From: a virus | Direction: 5' to 3' (one strand) | IMG/VR virus record: IMGVR_UViG_3300040977_000097 | Location: 1-33,540 of that record | Length of the DNA: 33,540 nt | Part shown: piece by piece, positions 23,222-32,061 of the stretch | Layout of the letters: every line of letters begins with the position of its first letter | How positions within the stretch are numbered: position 1 is the first letter of the stretch | Notes under the pieces: model-generated | The model's database searches: none | Told to the model about the DNA's origin: nothing | Seen by the model: the letters and a program-made list of their open reading frames with translations, nothing else | Position numbers and translations under genes: made by a program

Positions 23222-23707
23222 TTAATCCATTAGTGGGTTAAATTCGCTTTGTGTCTCTTGCTCTTGTGTAACGCCTTTGCCGCTTTCATCAGCAGCGTAT
23301 TGATTCTTTTCTAGGTCACGTAAACCGACTTCTGTCCTATTTACTGCCTGTCTTAATTCTTTGAGTAATTCTTCGCGGTCTGTTTTAAGAATCCTCATAG
23401 CATATAGTGTAGTGCTTTTAGTGCGATTCTGCAACACCTCGCCACGATGCGCTCCCACTTCATGCCTAACGAACTGATAGCCCTGCTCAAGCTTATCTTG
23501 CACGTTACCGGTTGACTGAGGATTATCGCTAGCAAAAAAGTAATGATAATCTGGATCCATATTGGGTATTTTAAGTTTAACGCCACGCATTGAAGACTTA
23601 CGCCCGTTAGCTTTAATTCGTTTTTGTGCGTCACGTTCCATTTCGTCAAATGAATCAACCGCTTCACGCTCGCCTTGGTCTTTCTCTAATCTCTTTCTTG
23701 TAGTCAT
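23222..23707 (-). CDS. Hypothetical head-region protein (161 aa)
   Basis: The protein is charged, with a basic N-terminal third, a central segment (MDPDYHYFFASDNPQSTGNVQDKLEQGYQFV) that resembles small capsid-associated proteins found beside scaffolds in other podoviruses, and a helical C-terminus around KTDREELLKELRQAVNRTEVG. It comes between scaffold and decoration genes. A role in capsid assembly is likely; the precise function is not recognised. Confidence 0.6.
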   Translation of the reverse strand: MTTRKRLEKDQGEREAVDSFDEMERDAQKRIKANGRKSSMRGVKLKIPNMDPDYHYFFASDNPQSTGNVQDKLEQGYQFVRHEVGAHRGEVLQNRTKSTTLYAMRILKTDREELLKELRQAVNRTEVGLRDLEKNQYAADESGKGVTQEQETQSEFNPLMD

Positions 23708-23710
23708 TTC

Positions 23711-24529
23711 TTATACACCCTTTCTTGAGTTTTCTACCATTTTTAAAATTTCCGCGTTAGTCATCTTTTTCATGTGCTTATTTGTCTTAAACACGCTAAC
23801 CATCTGGCGCTCTTCTGATGTTAGAGAATCCATTGTAAGCTTCTCGCTCTTAACTGCTCTCGGCGATGCCTTATCAGTCATTGCTGGCCTGTCGCGGTTT
23901 GGATTTGTTGGTGGGAATGCTGAATTGACTTGCGCTTCGATAGCATCAACAAAATCTTGACCGGTTAAGTGCAAGCTTCTGTTTGCAACATCGCGAGCGT
24001 AAACAGCTTTCGGGTCATTGCCTTTTAGCCATTGGTTTTCTGACTCCCAAGCAGCTTCGATTTGCTGGTCTGCTTCGCTAACAGATGGCTGAGCTTGGTT
24101 TTGTATTTGCGCCTGTTGCTTTTGCAGCTCCTCAATCTCAATTTGAGCCCCCTTTACAGCCTCACTGTCGGCCATTTCAGCGGCCTCAACCTGCTTATTC
24201 TTTAGCTCTTCAATTCTGCTATCTAGTTGCAGCTTGTGAAATTGATTTAAATTTTGTATTTCTTCTTGGTGCTTTCGCTCACTTGCGTATTTCTGCGCTA
24301 ATATTGAGCCGTTCTTATTAAATGCTCTATAGCCACCCCAGTCGGCAGGGTCTTTACCTTGTTCTTGCCACTCTTCTAAGTTTACCCACCCTTTCTCTCG
24401 GGCTTGTTTTTCTTCTGCTGATACTTCAACGGGCTCTTGCTCTACCGCTTCAGCTCCATTTTGCTCTTGCTCTACCGCCTCAATTTCTGGCGCTTCTTGC
24501 TCTTGCACTTCTTCTCTTAGTGTATCCAT
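23711..24529 (-). CDS. Scaffolding protein (272 aa)
   Basis: The protein has a very acidic, Glu/Gln-rich N-terminus (about 1-60), a long helical coiled-coil middle (about 75-145), and a basic, helical C-terminus (about 225-272, with MKKMTNAEILKMVENSRKG) suited to binding coat protein. It sits between portal and capsid genes as scaffolds do. No protease domain is visible, so processing, if any, would be by another factor. The assignment is from position and composition. Confidence 0.72.
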   Translation of the reverse strand: MDTLREEVQEQEAPEIEAVEQEQNGAEAVEQEPVEVSAEEKQAREKGWVNLEEWQEQGKDPADWGGYRAFNKNGSILAQKYASERKHQEEIQNLNQFHKLQLDSRIEELKNKQVEAAEMADSEAVKGAQIEIEELQKQQAQIQNQAQPSVSEADQQIEAAWESENQWLKGNDPKAVYARDVANRSLHLTGQDFVDAIEAQVNSAFPPTNPNRDRPAMTDKASPRAVKSEKLTMDSLTSEERQMVSVFKTNKHMKKMTNAEILKMVENSRKGV

Positions 24530-24531
24530 TT

Positions 24532-24903
24532 TTATTCCTCAGTCTCTAATGTAACTACGGCTTTAATCTCTTGGTCTGTAACGATTCGACGTAAATCTTT
24601 AGGGTCGCTAGTTACCTTACGCCCGCAATATGAATCAAATAATACATATCTGCCAACCTCAACACCCCAGTCTGACGGAGTATTGCAGCCACACTCAAGT
24701 TTTGAGTAAGCAAATGGACCAATCGCGACTACCTTAGCAATCTGTACCGATTCATTCTCTTTCTTGGCAACTGATTGTTGCAGAGCTATACCGCCTTTTG
24801 ATTTTAAAATACCATCATCATCGGCGTCGTTAACTCTATGTAATTCAACTAATACGGAATATCCCGCGGGTGCTACGTCTTTTACTTTAAGATTAATCAT
24901 CAT
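24532..24903 (-). CDS. GroES-like co-chaperonin (123 aa)
   Basis: GroES caps the host GroEL chamber; some phages encode their own, for example T4 gp31 for capsid folding. Here the fold is readable: VKDVAPAGYSVLVELHRV (first strand), SKGGIALQQSVAKKENES (mobile loop, residues 35-52, with GGIAL where GroES has GGIVL), VQIAKVVAIGP, then WGVEVGRYVLFDSYCGRKV and a terminal DLRRIVTDQEIKAVV strand. It is about 25 residues longer than bacterial GroES, mainly through an insert around a CGC motif (about 66-78). It lies between portal and scaffold genes, so capsid folding is the natural role. The start overlaps the previous stop. Confidence 0.82.
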   Translation of the reverse strand: MMINLKVKDVAPAGYSVLVELHRVNDADDDGILKSKGGIALQQSVAKKENESVQIAKVVAIGPFAYSKLECGCNTPSDWGVEVGRYVLFDSYCGRKVTSDPKDLRRIVTDQEIKAVVTLETEE

Positions 24904-25153
24904 CTCTCTCTGTTTGTGTTAATTCTGTTATTACATCTTCTAAAATCTGTATCTTTCCTCTAATTCGCTCGGCAGTGTAGCCGCTTTCAGTTCCAGCTAA
25001 ACTAAGCAATAGTTCTGAGTGTTTTTGAATTAGGCTTAACGTGTGTAGTTTAGTTTCATTTAGCGCTAGCCACTCTGCTCTTTCATCTTCAGTGACATCA
25101 AGAACGCTTTCGGCCCGCTTGATATCCTCTGCAATATCTCTAATTGTTTTCAC
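24893..25153 (-). CDS. Small helical protein after portal (86 aa)
   Basis: The start is a GTG that overlaps the portal stop by 14 bases. The protein is predicted to be all-helical with two or three amphipathic helices (IRDIAEDIKRAESVLDV, ETKLHTLSLIQKHSELLLSL, RIRGKIQILEDVITELTQT), probably a coiled coil or bundle. It ends in four acidic/basic residues that overlap the GroES-like start. No family is recognised. Confidence 0.65.
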   Translation of the reverse strand: MKTIRDIAEDIKRAESVLDVTEDERAEWLALNETKLHTLSLIQKHSELLLSLAGTESGYTAERIRGKIQILEDVITELTQTERDDD

Positions 25154-27242
25154 TGTTATCTCTACTATCTAATGCCGCCATTGATTCCGCGACTGTCTTT
25201 AGTTGTTGCGCTTCTGTTGCTTGCGTTTCTGCGTTTATCTTTTCAGCTTCTTGGATTGTCTTGATGTTACCGACTTCCATCTGCTGAATTTTAGCTTCAA
25301 GCTCTGCCATTTTAGCCTGCGCTTCAATGTCTTTCCTTTCTTGCTCTGCCTGCATTGTAGCAACTTTAGCCGCTGATTCTGACTCTTTTATTTCTAGCTC
25401 TTTGTTTCTTAATTGTAGCTCAGCCTCAATCATTTGGTTTTGTTTTTGTAGTAATTGATTTTGCTGCTCTTGAGCTGCCTGCATCTGCTCCATTCGCGCC
25501 TGCTCTTCGGGTGATGGCTGCTTATTAAATACAGCGTCATACTTATCAGAGTCAATCGCATTAAAGTAACCTTCGATTATAGGTAATACATTACCACCAG
25601 CTTGCATGATCATTGGTATCTGATCCATTTCAGCTGTTGCTTGCTGTATTCTTTGTGACTGATTACTAAATTTAGCATTTGCAGTTGGTTTTATAAACAA
25701 CTCTTCCGAATAATCATCATCATAGTTAGCGCCGTCATTTAGCTTTTGGTACTGAACGGGGTCGGTATATCTCGCGTTCAGCTCATACATGATACGAAAC
25801 TCTTCACTCATTGAGTTAAGGGTTCGGAATAATAACGCTGATGTTGGAATTGCGCCCTCTTGTAGCATGCCAAGAACCGATGCCGCTGGAATGTTAGGAC
25901 TCATCATTTCACTAATATCTGTCTTGTTACCAATGGAGTTGGTTTCCGCTTTCAATTGCTCGTTAAGCTGAAGTAAGACAGTGCTAGGCTCTTTTGTTGG
26001 CAATGGGATAACACTATTTCTTAACTCTTCCGATGATAAGTTAGTATCACGCCACTGACCAGGCTTGAAATCTATACTGCCTTTTTTCTTCTGGCGGTGC
26101 TCTTTAGACAAAAAACCACTCTGTAAATTAGCTAAATCGCCAGCATTAAACAGTGAGTTAGTAGCCTTGTTGATAGCCTTCATTGAACTAGCCATTAAAT
26201 GCTGAAAGCCGTAGCCAAGTAAAGAGCAGTTGCCAGAATCCATGAATCTATAATGAGTCACCGCTTTAATAGGGTTAATGCAGATGACTTTGGCTTTCTT
26301 GTTTAGCTGCTTTATCTCGCTGTCAATAAATTCCATGTGTTCTTCTGGGCTAGTATACGGGGCCGGCTCTTGATTAACAATCTGCTGAACTATGTCATCA
26401 TAAGATGATATGCGGTCATTGTATTTAATCGTTAAACTGTCGTTATCCCACATCGCCATAACTCGAACAACCTTGCCGCTCTGCTCATGCACTGTAACAA
26501 GTACCGGCTCAGAATAGCCATCATCATTAATATCAAACTCAGTTATTTGCTCTAGGAATCTGTAGTTTTCATTATCAATTGTGTTTTCAATTTCATCGGT
26601 AAACATTGAATCTATATCTAGCCACAACTCGGAATTGATGCGCTCTGTTATTTCGTTGCGCGTGTAGTATCTGATGTGTGTAAAAAAGTGAGGCTCATCT
26701 AATGTTTGGCACTTGTTGTTAATAGAGAAATCAGGATAGCTAACTAACTCAGAGCAGTTATGACCTAGGCCCGAATCAAAGTAAGTCTTTTTAAACACTG
26801 AGCCCTGAGCAGCCAAGCGATAGAATAAACGCTCCTGCTGTGGTCGCCAGCTCTTATCCTCAAAATTAACCTGCCAATTCATGTGCTTTTTAACGCGGTC
26901 GGATGCGTCTTTTATTTGCTCGTTATCTTCATCCTCGAATTCAATGTTGATTAAATCAGGATTGGCTAGTATTTCCATTACGGCCTTGTCACCGAAGTCA
27001 GCTATAGCTTGGTTTGCTATCTGTGATTTATAGTTAGATGCACCGTCCCATGGTTTATCCTGTGCTTTTGAATCTGGCTCACATAGTTTTATGCCATCCT
27101 CTAGCACAACGCACCAGTCGCCCATTGAGGCCTCATTGTCGTTATGTGCCTCGATAACTCTAGCGCCTAGCTTGTTTAGTTCTTCATCGCTCATGTCATC
27201 AGCAAGATTCTTGTTTTTAATTGCGTCTAGTAGCTTTTTCAT
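25140..27242 (-). CDS. Portal protein (700 aa)
   Basis: The portal dodecamer is the DNA entry and exit channel of the head. The protein starts directly after terL and matches portal proteins of large podoviruses in length and layout: an N-terminal clip/wing part (about 1-250), a stem region, a crown-like helical part, and a C-terminal Gln/Glu-rich coiled coil (about 565-690) as in P22 gp1-type portals. The KPWDGASNYKSQIANQAI stretch is typical of portals in this group. It precedes the scaffold and capsid genes in the normal order. Confidence 0.82.
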   Translation of the reverse strand: MKKLLDAIKNKNLADDMSDEELNKLGARVIEAHNDNEASMGDWCVVLEDGIKLCEPDSKAQDKPWDGASNYKSQIANQAIADFGDKAVMEILANPDLINIEFEDEDNEQIKDASDRVKKHMNWQVNFEDKSWRPQQERLFYRLAAQGSVFKKTYFDSGLGHNCSELVSYPDFSINNKCQTLDEPHFFTHIRYYTRNEITERINSELWLDIDSMFTDEIENTIDNENYRFLEQITEFDINDDGYSEPVLVTVHEQSGKVVRVMAMWDNDSLTIKYNDRISSYDDIVQQIVNQEPAPYTSPEEHMEFIDSEIKQLNKKAKVICINPIKAVTHYRFMDSGNCSLLGYGFQHLMASSMKAINKATNSLFNAGDLANLQSGFLSKEHRQKKKGSIDFKPGQWRDTNLSSEELRNSVIPLPTKEPSTVLLQLNEQLKAETNSIGNKTDISEMMSPNIPAASVLGMLQEGAIPTSALLFRTLNSMSEEFRIMYELNARYTDPVQYQKLNDGANYDDDYSEELFIKPTANAKFSNQSQRIQQATAEMDQIPMIMQAGGNVLPIIEGYFNAIDSDKYDAVFNKQPSPEEQARMEQMQAAQEQQNQLLQKQNQMIEAELQLRNKELEIKESESAAKVATMQAEQERKDIEAQAKMAELEAKIQQMEVGNIKTIQEAEKINAETQATEAQQLKTVAESMAALDSRDNSENN

Positions 27243-28754
27243 TTACCAATATTCCCGTGAGTTCTGGTTTTGATACTCGTCTTCATCATCTGCGTGTATT
27301 ATATCATACTTGCTTTTGGCGTGGCGTCTCATCATATAAGCATAGCGTAAAGCGTCGAGTAAATCGTCACCAACTTTTACAATCTTCCCATTGTCGTCGC
27401 GGTGGTAGTTTGTGAACTCTTCTAGCAATTCCATTACACCGGAGGACTTAATAAACATTAGCTTTTTGTTTTTAATTAAGTTGTAAAGCTCAATTATTCC
27501 AGCCTCAACACCGTTACCACCATTGGGCCATGTCGCTTGCTTAAACAGCATATCCCAGCCGCGCGACTTGTAATATTCTTTTTGCTCTCTGCCTGAACCC
27601 TTCTCAGACTGAAACCCATCATGTGGCCATGCGGTGGGTACACCATTGACCCAGCTTTTTATGACTTCCCAAACCTCGTAAGGCTGTTTTTTTGATGCCT
27701 TGTAAGCATTGGCCACATAAATAATATCAGTGTCCTTATCTATCCACAGTTGTATATGTGCTTGTGGATGGTCCCAGCCAAAATCCATGCCGTTTATAAT
27801 AAACCAGTGGCTAGGGCATTTCATTGGGTCAACTATGTTGTCATGTATATCTAAATCAAATATCAGGCCAGCGCCAAGTAGTGGTAAACCCTTGGTTCTC
27901 ATGTCACGTTGATATGGCGGGAATTGAGAAAGCAAAGCCTCTTTAGTTTCTTCTGTTAAATGCTCGGCATCATCCCACGTTGCCCTCTGCATATACTGAG
28001 ATTTGCCAGGTTTATCCATAAAATTAATGACAAGCTCAGTTCGACCGTTCTCAGGTGTAAAGGTTAATATTCCTCTACCACCTCTGCCCTTGTCACCCGT
28101 CGCTGTCCTTGTGATAACCTGTGGATAAATTGTGGAATCTTTTGGTTCTTCATCTATGTGATACCAATCAAGGCTATCACCCATCAAAGCATGCTGCCCT
28201 TGAGTGTATGACCAGAACTGCAAGCGAGATATACCACCGGACTTATGACGAACCCTAACCTCACGACAACATCGAGGTGTGCCCATCATTGGCAGGGCAT
28301 CAACAATTCTATCCTTGGCTATCAATCCGCCAGTTAACTCACCGCCAGAGTAAGTGCCCACGATTGGCATCTGTAGCAAGTCACGAATCTTTTCACCTGA
28401 GTAACCAAGCACCCAGATTAGCGGGGCGTGCTCGAACTTATGGCCAGTCCAGTCGTCGGGGTAATCACCTGTAGCGTGAATGGCATCAACCAAGCATCCG
28501 GTGTAAGTCTTTCCTACCCTGTTGGCAGCCATGAGCATTGATGACCTATGACTTAGCGTACTACCAATAAACTTATGCTGCCAAGTGTACAAAGACTCGA
28601 AAACTTTCGAGATAGTTGTTAAACCTCGGCGCCTCTCTCTTTCTTTTAGTAACAACAAAAGCCGCTCTTTATCTGGGCGGCTTAACTTGCTTACCTTGGC
28701 TTTGTTGGCTAGTGACTCTATTTGCGAGTCACTGACTTTGTTTTCGTCTATCAT
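27243..28754 (-). CDS. terL: Terminase large subunit (503 aa)
   Basis: TerL packages DNA with an ATPase and cuts it with a nuclease. Walker A is AANRVGKT (residues 76-83), Walker B with the catalytic Glu is LDWYHIDEEP (Asp201, Glu202), and a coupling TFTPENG motif follows at about 231-237. The C-terminal RNase H-like nuclease has Asp324 in NGMDFGWDHP and the final acidic cluster DDLLDALRY at 463-471. Length and layout are standard. No obvious small terminase subunit is seen; the 98-aa and 134-aa proteins upstream do not look like one. Confidence 0.95.
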   Translation of the reverse strand: MIDENKVSDSQIESLANKAKVSKLSRPDKERLLLLLKERERRRGLTTISKVFESLYTWQHKFIGSTLSHRSSMLMAANRVGKTYTGCLVDAIHATGDYPDDWTGHKFEHAPLIWVLGYSGEKIRDLLQMPIVGTYSGGELTGGLIAKDRIVDALPMMGTPRCCREVRVRHKSGGISRLQFWSYTQGQHALMGDSLDWYHIDEEPKDSTIYPQVITRTATGDKGRGGRGILTFTPENGRTELVINFMDKPGKSQYMQRATWDDAEHLTEETKEALLSQFPPYQRDMRTKGLPLLGAGLIFDLDIHDNIVDPMKCPSHWFIINGMDFGWDHPQAHIQLWIDKDTDIIYVANAYKASKKQPYEVWEVIKSWVNGVPTAWPHDGFQSEKGSGREQKEYYKSRGWDMLFKQATWPNGGNGVEAGIIELYNLIKNKKLMFIKSSGVMELLEEFTNYHRDDNGKIVKVGDDLLDALRYAYMMRRHAKSKYDIIHADDEDEYQNQNSREYW

Positions 28755-29050
28755 TAAGTGTCAGACTTTTGGTCTGAGCCAATTATTTTCAATGTCGTGC
28801 CGTCGACTGATCCGGTAACCCTAATATCATCCAAAAAGGCAAATTCAACCCTATTAAAATCAGTTACCGCTGTTTCAAATGAAATCCAATCATCGCCTAT
28901 TTTAACGTCAATAGCTATATTACTGTCACTGTAAAAATCATGTGTTGATGAGCGAGGGATTGCTCTATTGCTAGTAGTGTCAAGCCCTGACAGAACTATA
29001 ACCTCACCGCTATCTATCTTTGTATCTAGTTTATATCTTTGAATGCTCAT
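28754..29050 (-). CDS. Hypothetical beta-rich protein upstream of terL (98 aa)
   Basis: The protein is beta-rich (YKLDTKIDSGEVIVLSGLD, IAIDVKIGDDWISFETAV, IRVTGSVDGTTLKII), with no helix-turn-helix typical of a small terminase. Stop and terL start share a base. It resembles the small beta proteins near phage fibres or head completion. Function unknown. Confidence 0.65.
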   Translation of the reverse strand: MSIQRYKLDTKIDSGEVIVLSGLDTTSNRAIPRSSTHDFYSDSNIAIDVKIGDDWISFETAVTDFNRVEFAFLDDIRVTGSVDGTTLKIIGSDQKSDT

Positions 29051-29059
29051 TGTGTTTCC

Positions 29060-29464
29060 TTATTTGCTTATAGCTTTAATTGGCTTGGCGTTGATTGCTA
29101 TTGATGTTATCTGGCTTGCACCTATGCTTGATATGAACTTATTGTCATCACCGAATGAGGGCGTTTTAAGCATGAAGTCATCCATTGTTGCATTTAACGT
29201 TCCGATTGCAGGATAATCAAGCGCGCCACTAGCTGACATTGTAAAATCATCCATAACAACATTAATAACACCAATGGCGTCGTTCGTGGCGCTACCACTA
29301 GCGATCATTGTGAAATTATTCATTGCCACCAATACAGAGCCAGAAACATCCTCACCAACCTGTCCTGCTGCTAACATTGTGAAATCATCCATTGTTACGC
29401 TTAGCGCTCCACCCTCAGATGCCCAGATGTTAGGAGCAACCCCCCATGCATTAACTGCACTCAT
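29060..29464 (-). CDS. 23-residue tandem-repeat protein (134 aa)
   Basis: Four tandem units of 23 residues (about residues 19-110) share the core hydrophobic-x-x-MDDFTM: SVTMDDFTMLAAG, LVAMNNFTMIASG, NVVMDDFTMSASG and NATMDDFMLKT. The repeats are also visible in the DNA with a 69-base period. Such regular beta-turn repeats suggest a shaft or short fibre. The ends are non-repetitive. No family is recognised. It lies between the esterase-like fibre gene and the 98-aa gene. Confidence 0.75.
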   Translation of the reverse strand: MSAVNAWGVAPNIWASEGGALSVTMDDFTMLAAGQVGEDVSGSVLVAMNNFTMIASGSATNDAIGVINVVMDDFTMSASGALDYPAIGTLNATMDDFMLKTPSFGDDNKFISSIGASQITSIAINAKPIKAISK

Positions 29465-31143
29465 TATAATACCCCTTCAATCCTCATACCATCCTCAGGT
29501 AATCCAGCTGCATCATAGACATTACCTCGGATAGTATCACCGAGTGTTGCTTGGACAGCGATTTGTAATATATCATTCTCAACATTAACTAAACCGTTAT
29601 GCACTATAACTTTGGCGTTATCCCACATCACCGAATCATAAGTTCCATCTGGCACTCCAGCAGTACTTATAGTCAATACCTCCCCCGTGAAAGCATCGTA
29701 GCGTATTCCTGCAGCCGTATCTATATCAGCGTCTTGTTTTATATGCAAGCCATCGTTACCAGAGGTACCAGTATCTATATCAATAACAGATAAGTCACCG
29801 CCATATTTTACATTCACATTTGATGCTATAACGTCTGTAAATGCTTGGCGTATATCCGCTATATCCTGCGGCGTTGCTGCTAAATTATTACCAACTGGGA
29901 AATATGTCAGGTAGTGTGTAGTACCGAAATCGGAGTTTAAATCATCACAAAACTGATTTAATAGTGTTGTCATTGTCACTGTTCCCGTCCCATCTTCAGA
30001 GTCGTTCTCACCCCCGACACCTGTCGTGAACTCGAAACCCCCTACAATCGAATGGAATGTTTCAATCTTGCCATAGTTGCCCGTACCTTTTTGCCATGCG
30101 TCAATTTTTGACCCACCTACAGCAATATTATTAATGCATAAGACTATACCCTGTTTTGCATACTCATTAGCAAGCCAAGGCCACATCGAGCCAGCAGAAC
30201 CAGCACCCGCTCCAGTTGGGTCAACGAGGGGTTGGAAAGTATTTGAACGATACATGATTGGCTGTATGCCGTTTATTTCAGGGTAAGACTGGTTGTTAAT
30301 ACCCAATCCTTGCTCATTAGATTGCCACATAGGACACACGCATGCCGCTGCTGATATATGAGTTACAGCATCAGTAGTACCAACATCATCACTGTATCTA
30401 ACAGAGATTGTCTGCTGTCCTGTTACTGTCACTGTTCCTGTAAATGAACTTAACCCTGGCGTTGCATCTAAAACTTGCCATGTTGTACCATCTAAGCTGT
30501 ACTCAATACTAACCGCCTGTGTCCCTGTAGTCCCAGATACCGTGAAAACCGCTTGGTTGCTGCCATTACGCTGCTTACAATCGTATTGTTCAGGTGTTGT
30601 AATAGATATGCTATTTGTTTCGCCAGTGCCATCAAACCCGCCTCCTGTTAGATCCCCAGTCAGCAAACCGTCTTGTGAAGACGTGGTATCAGGTAACACT
30701 GTCTCGCCTATATCCTGGTTGAAATTGTAGGTTCTCGTGGCAAAACCAGCACCGGATATTGTGAATATATTGTAGATCTTATCTTCAAATCTAAACCCGT
30801 TATTGCCTTGACCGAACACATTGAACTCAACCACTCCAGCGTAAGTCCCTTGCGCTTGTACACCGTCAACCTCACATGTTATTGTGCTTCCAACCCTAGT
30901 CACTGTAAACAAGTATGGGGTGTCTTGCAGGTAAGACGAGGTGACGTTTATACTATTTCCACCGAACCTGAACTGAAACCTATTGCCACTTGCACTAGCT
31001 ATATAGTTGTCTGTATTGGCCGTATTACCTAGCGCTATCAAAGTCGATGGGAACCACTCAATAGTTCCCACTATTGAGAAATCACCTGCTAGCGTGATGG
31101 TGGGTATATCCACCTGTAGCGCACCGTTGAATTGTAAAGCCAT
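29464..31143 (-). CDS. Fibre with LamG-like and SGNH/SASA esterase-like domains (559 aa)
   Basis: Residues about 1-140 look like a concanavalin-type beta sandwich. Residues about 190-265 form an Ig-like domain. From about 265 an SGNH hydrolase of the sialic-acid O-acetylesterase (SASA) type is suggested: the nucleophile block WQSNEQG with Ser275 (where GQSNMxG is usual), AVGGSKIDAW (341-350), GVGGENDSE (375-383), and DGLHIK (464-469, Asp and His). All four blocks are in family order. It would remove acetyl groups from surface glycans during adsorption. The first glycine of the nucleophile motif is replaced by Trp, so activity is not certain. Confidence 0.7.
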   Translation of the reverse strand: MALQFNGALQVDIPTITLAGDFSIVGTIEWFPSTLIALGNTANTDNYIASASGNRFQFRFGGNSINVTSSYLQDTPYLFTVTRVGSTITCEVDGVQAQGTYAGVVEFNVFGQGNNGFRFEDKIYNIFTISGAGFATRTYNFNQDIGETVLPDTTSSQDGLLTGDLTGGGFDGTGETNSISITTPEQYDCKQRNGSNQAVFTVSGTTGTQAVSIEYSLDGTTWQVLDATPGLSSFTGTVTVTGQQTISVRYSDDVGTTDAVTHISAAACVCPMWQSNEQGLGINNQSYPEINGIQPIMYRSNTFQPLVDPTGAGAGSAGSMWPWLANEYAKQGIVLCINNIAVGGSKIDAWQKGTGNYGKIETFHSIVGGFEFTTGVGGENDSEDGTGTVTMTTLLNQFCDDLNSDFGTTHYLTYFPVGNNLAATPQDIADIRQAFTDVIASNVNVKYGGDLSVIDIDTGTSGNDGLHIKQDADIDTAAGIRYDAFTGEVLTISTAGVPDGTYDSVMWDNAKVIVHNGLVNVENDILQIAVQATLGDTIRGNVYDAAGLPEDGMRIEGVL

Positions 31144-31152
31144 ATCTAACCC

Positions 31153-31551
31153 CTACAAATTACCGCCATTAAGCACATAAGACGAAATAGAGACAGGAAC
31201 ACCAGAAACCAAATCAACAGTATTAAGATTTAAATCACTTCCCGATAATCCAACGTCACCGTCCAGTACAAAATTACCATTACCGTCTACCTCGCGGAAC
31301 CATGTTGCTGTACCAGTAACTAAAGCATTAGCACTTGTGATTGCGTTGGCTGTTAATACACCCCCGCTAGCCGCTGGGCTTGATGGGTCACTAAACACCG
31401 GTTCAGCTAAAAGAGTAGTCGCCGCACCACCAGTTGCAGGTCTAACGCCATTGTAGACTCTGATTGAACCAGGGCCGACACCAGCATCCCTTGCAACTGT
31501 AACTTGGTCTAGTCTTGCGTTTGCTAGTGATTCATTGATTTTAATTGTCAT
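31153..31551 (-). CDS. Hypothetical structural protein (132 aa)
   Basis: The protein is Gly/Ala/Thr/Val-rich and beta-like (ARLDQVTVARDAGVGPGSIRVYNG, ATWFREVDGNGNFVLDG). The N-terminal INESLANARLDQVT segment is typical of small phage structural proteins linked to fibres. It lies between the coiled-coil membrane protein and the esterase-like fibre. No family is recognised. Confidence 0.6.
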   Translation of the reverse strand: MTIKINESLANARLDQVTVARDAGVGPGSIRVYNGVRPATGGAATTLLAEPVFSDPSSPAASGGVLTANAITSANALVTGTATWFREVDGNGNFVLDGDVGLSGSDLNLNTVDLVSGVPVSISSYVLNGGNL

Positions 31552-31967
31552 TATTTCCCGCCTTTTGATTGCTTTATATACTCAGCTATTACTTGCTCAG
31601 CAGTTTGATTTGATTTGTTATATTGTGATGTGTAAAACATGATGATAGCGCCAACCGCGCCAATAGTTAGAACTCTGTTTATATACTTCTTTACGTCATT
31701 AATGCTTGAGAATACAGATTGATGCGCGATAGCTTCGTCTTGCAGGTTGCGAACATCAGCCCTGATTTGTGGAAGTTCTTGCAATGCGCTTGTTACTTCA
31801 ACAAGTCTAGCTTGCCCGTCTTTAATCTCGACTATCGCCGCCGCCATTGTTTCCATCGTCTGCTGAAGATGCTCGTTCGTCCTCGCCTGCATCTCTACTA
31901 TATGTTCCACTTTCTGGTTCATCAGCGCTAAGTCTGTTGACCATGGTTTCGCCTGCCCGTCGCTCAT
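31551..31967 (-). CDS. Coiled-coil protein with a membrane helix, XhlA-like (138 aa)
   Basis: Residues about 14-95 are a continuous coiled coil. A membrane helix at about 98-114 (LTIGAVGAIIMFYTS) is followed by a short basic tail. This layout recalls XhlA-type hemolysin/holin partner proteins. It lies in the lysis cluster, so a role in lysis is plausible but not proven. The start has a GGTGATA ribosome site and overlaps the end of the preceding gene by four bases. Confidence 0.65.
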   Translation of the reverse strand: MSDGQAKPWSTDLALMNQKVEHIVEMQARTNEHLQQTMETMAAAIVEIKDGQARLVEVTSALQELPQIRADVRNLQDEAIAHQSVFSSINDVKKYINRVLTIGAVGAIIMFYTSQYNKSNQTAEQVIAEYIKQSKGGK

Positions 31968-32061
31968 ACTTTATCACCCACACGAATACTTCGGCTAGCT
32001 TTATCGCTATGACGGCGAGAACTGGGTACAGCAGCACTAGAAAACAGAACACGAATAGCAT
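31822..32061 (-). CDS. Possible overlapping membrane-anchored ORF (about 79 aa)
   Basis: This frame lies in a third reading frame across the end of the four-helix gene and the start of the coiled-coil gene. It has an N-terminal membrane helix followed by a hydrophilic Asp/Ser/Gly-rich tail. Nested membrane genes occur in lysis clusters (spanins), but it has no strong ribosome site and no lipobox, so it may be chance. It is kept only as a candidate. Confidence 0.2.
   Translation of the reverse strand: MLFVFCFLVLLYPVLAVIAIKLAEVFVWVIKYERRAGETMVNRLSADEPESGTYSRDAGEDERASSADDGNNGGGDSRD

Noticed and set aside
28754-29464. Small terminase subunit in the two genes upstream of terL
   Set aside because: Both products are beta-rich or repetitive, without a helix-turn-helix or central oligomerisation helices, so a small terminase could not be supported.
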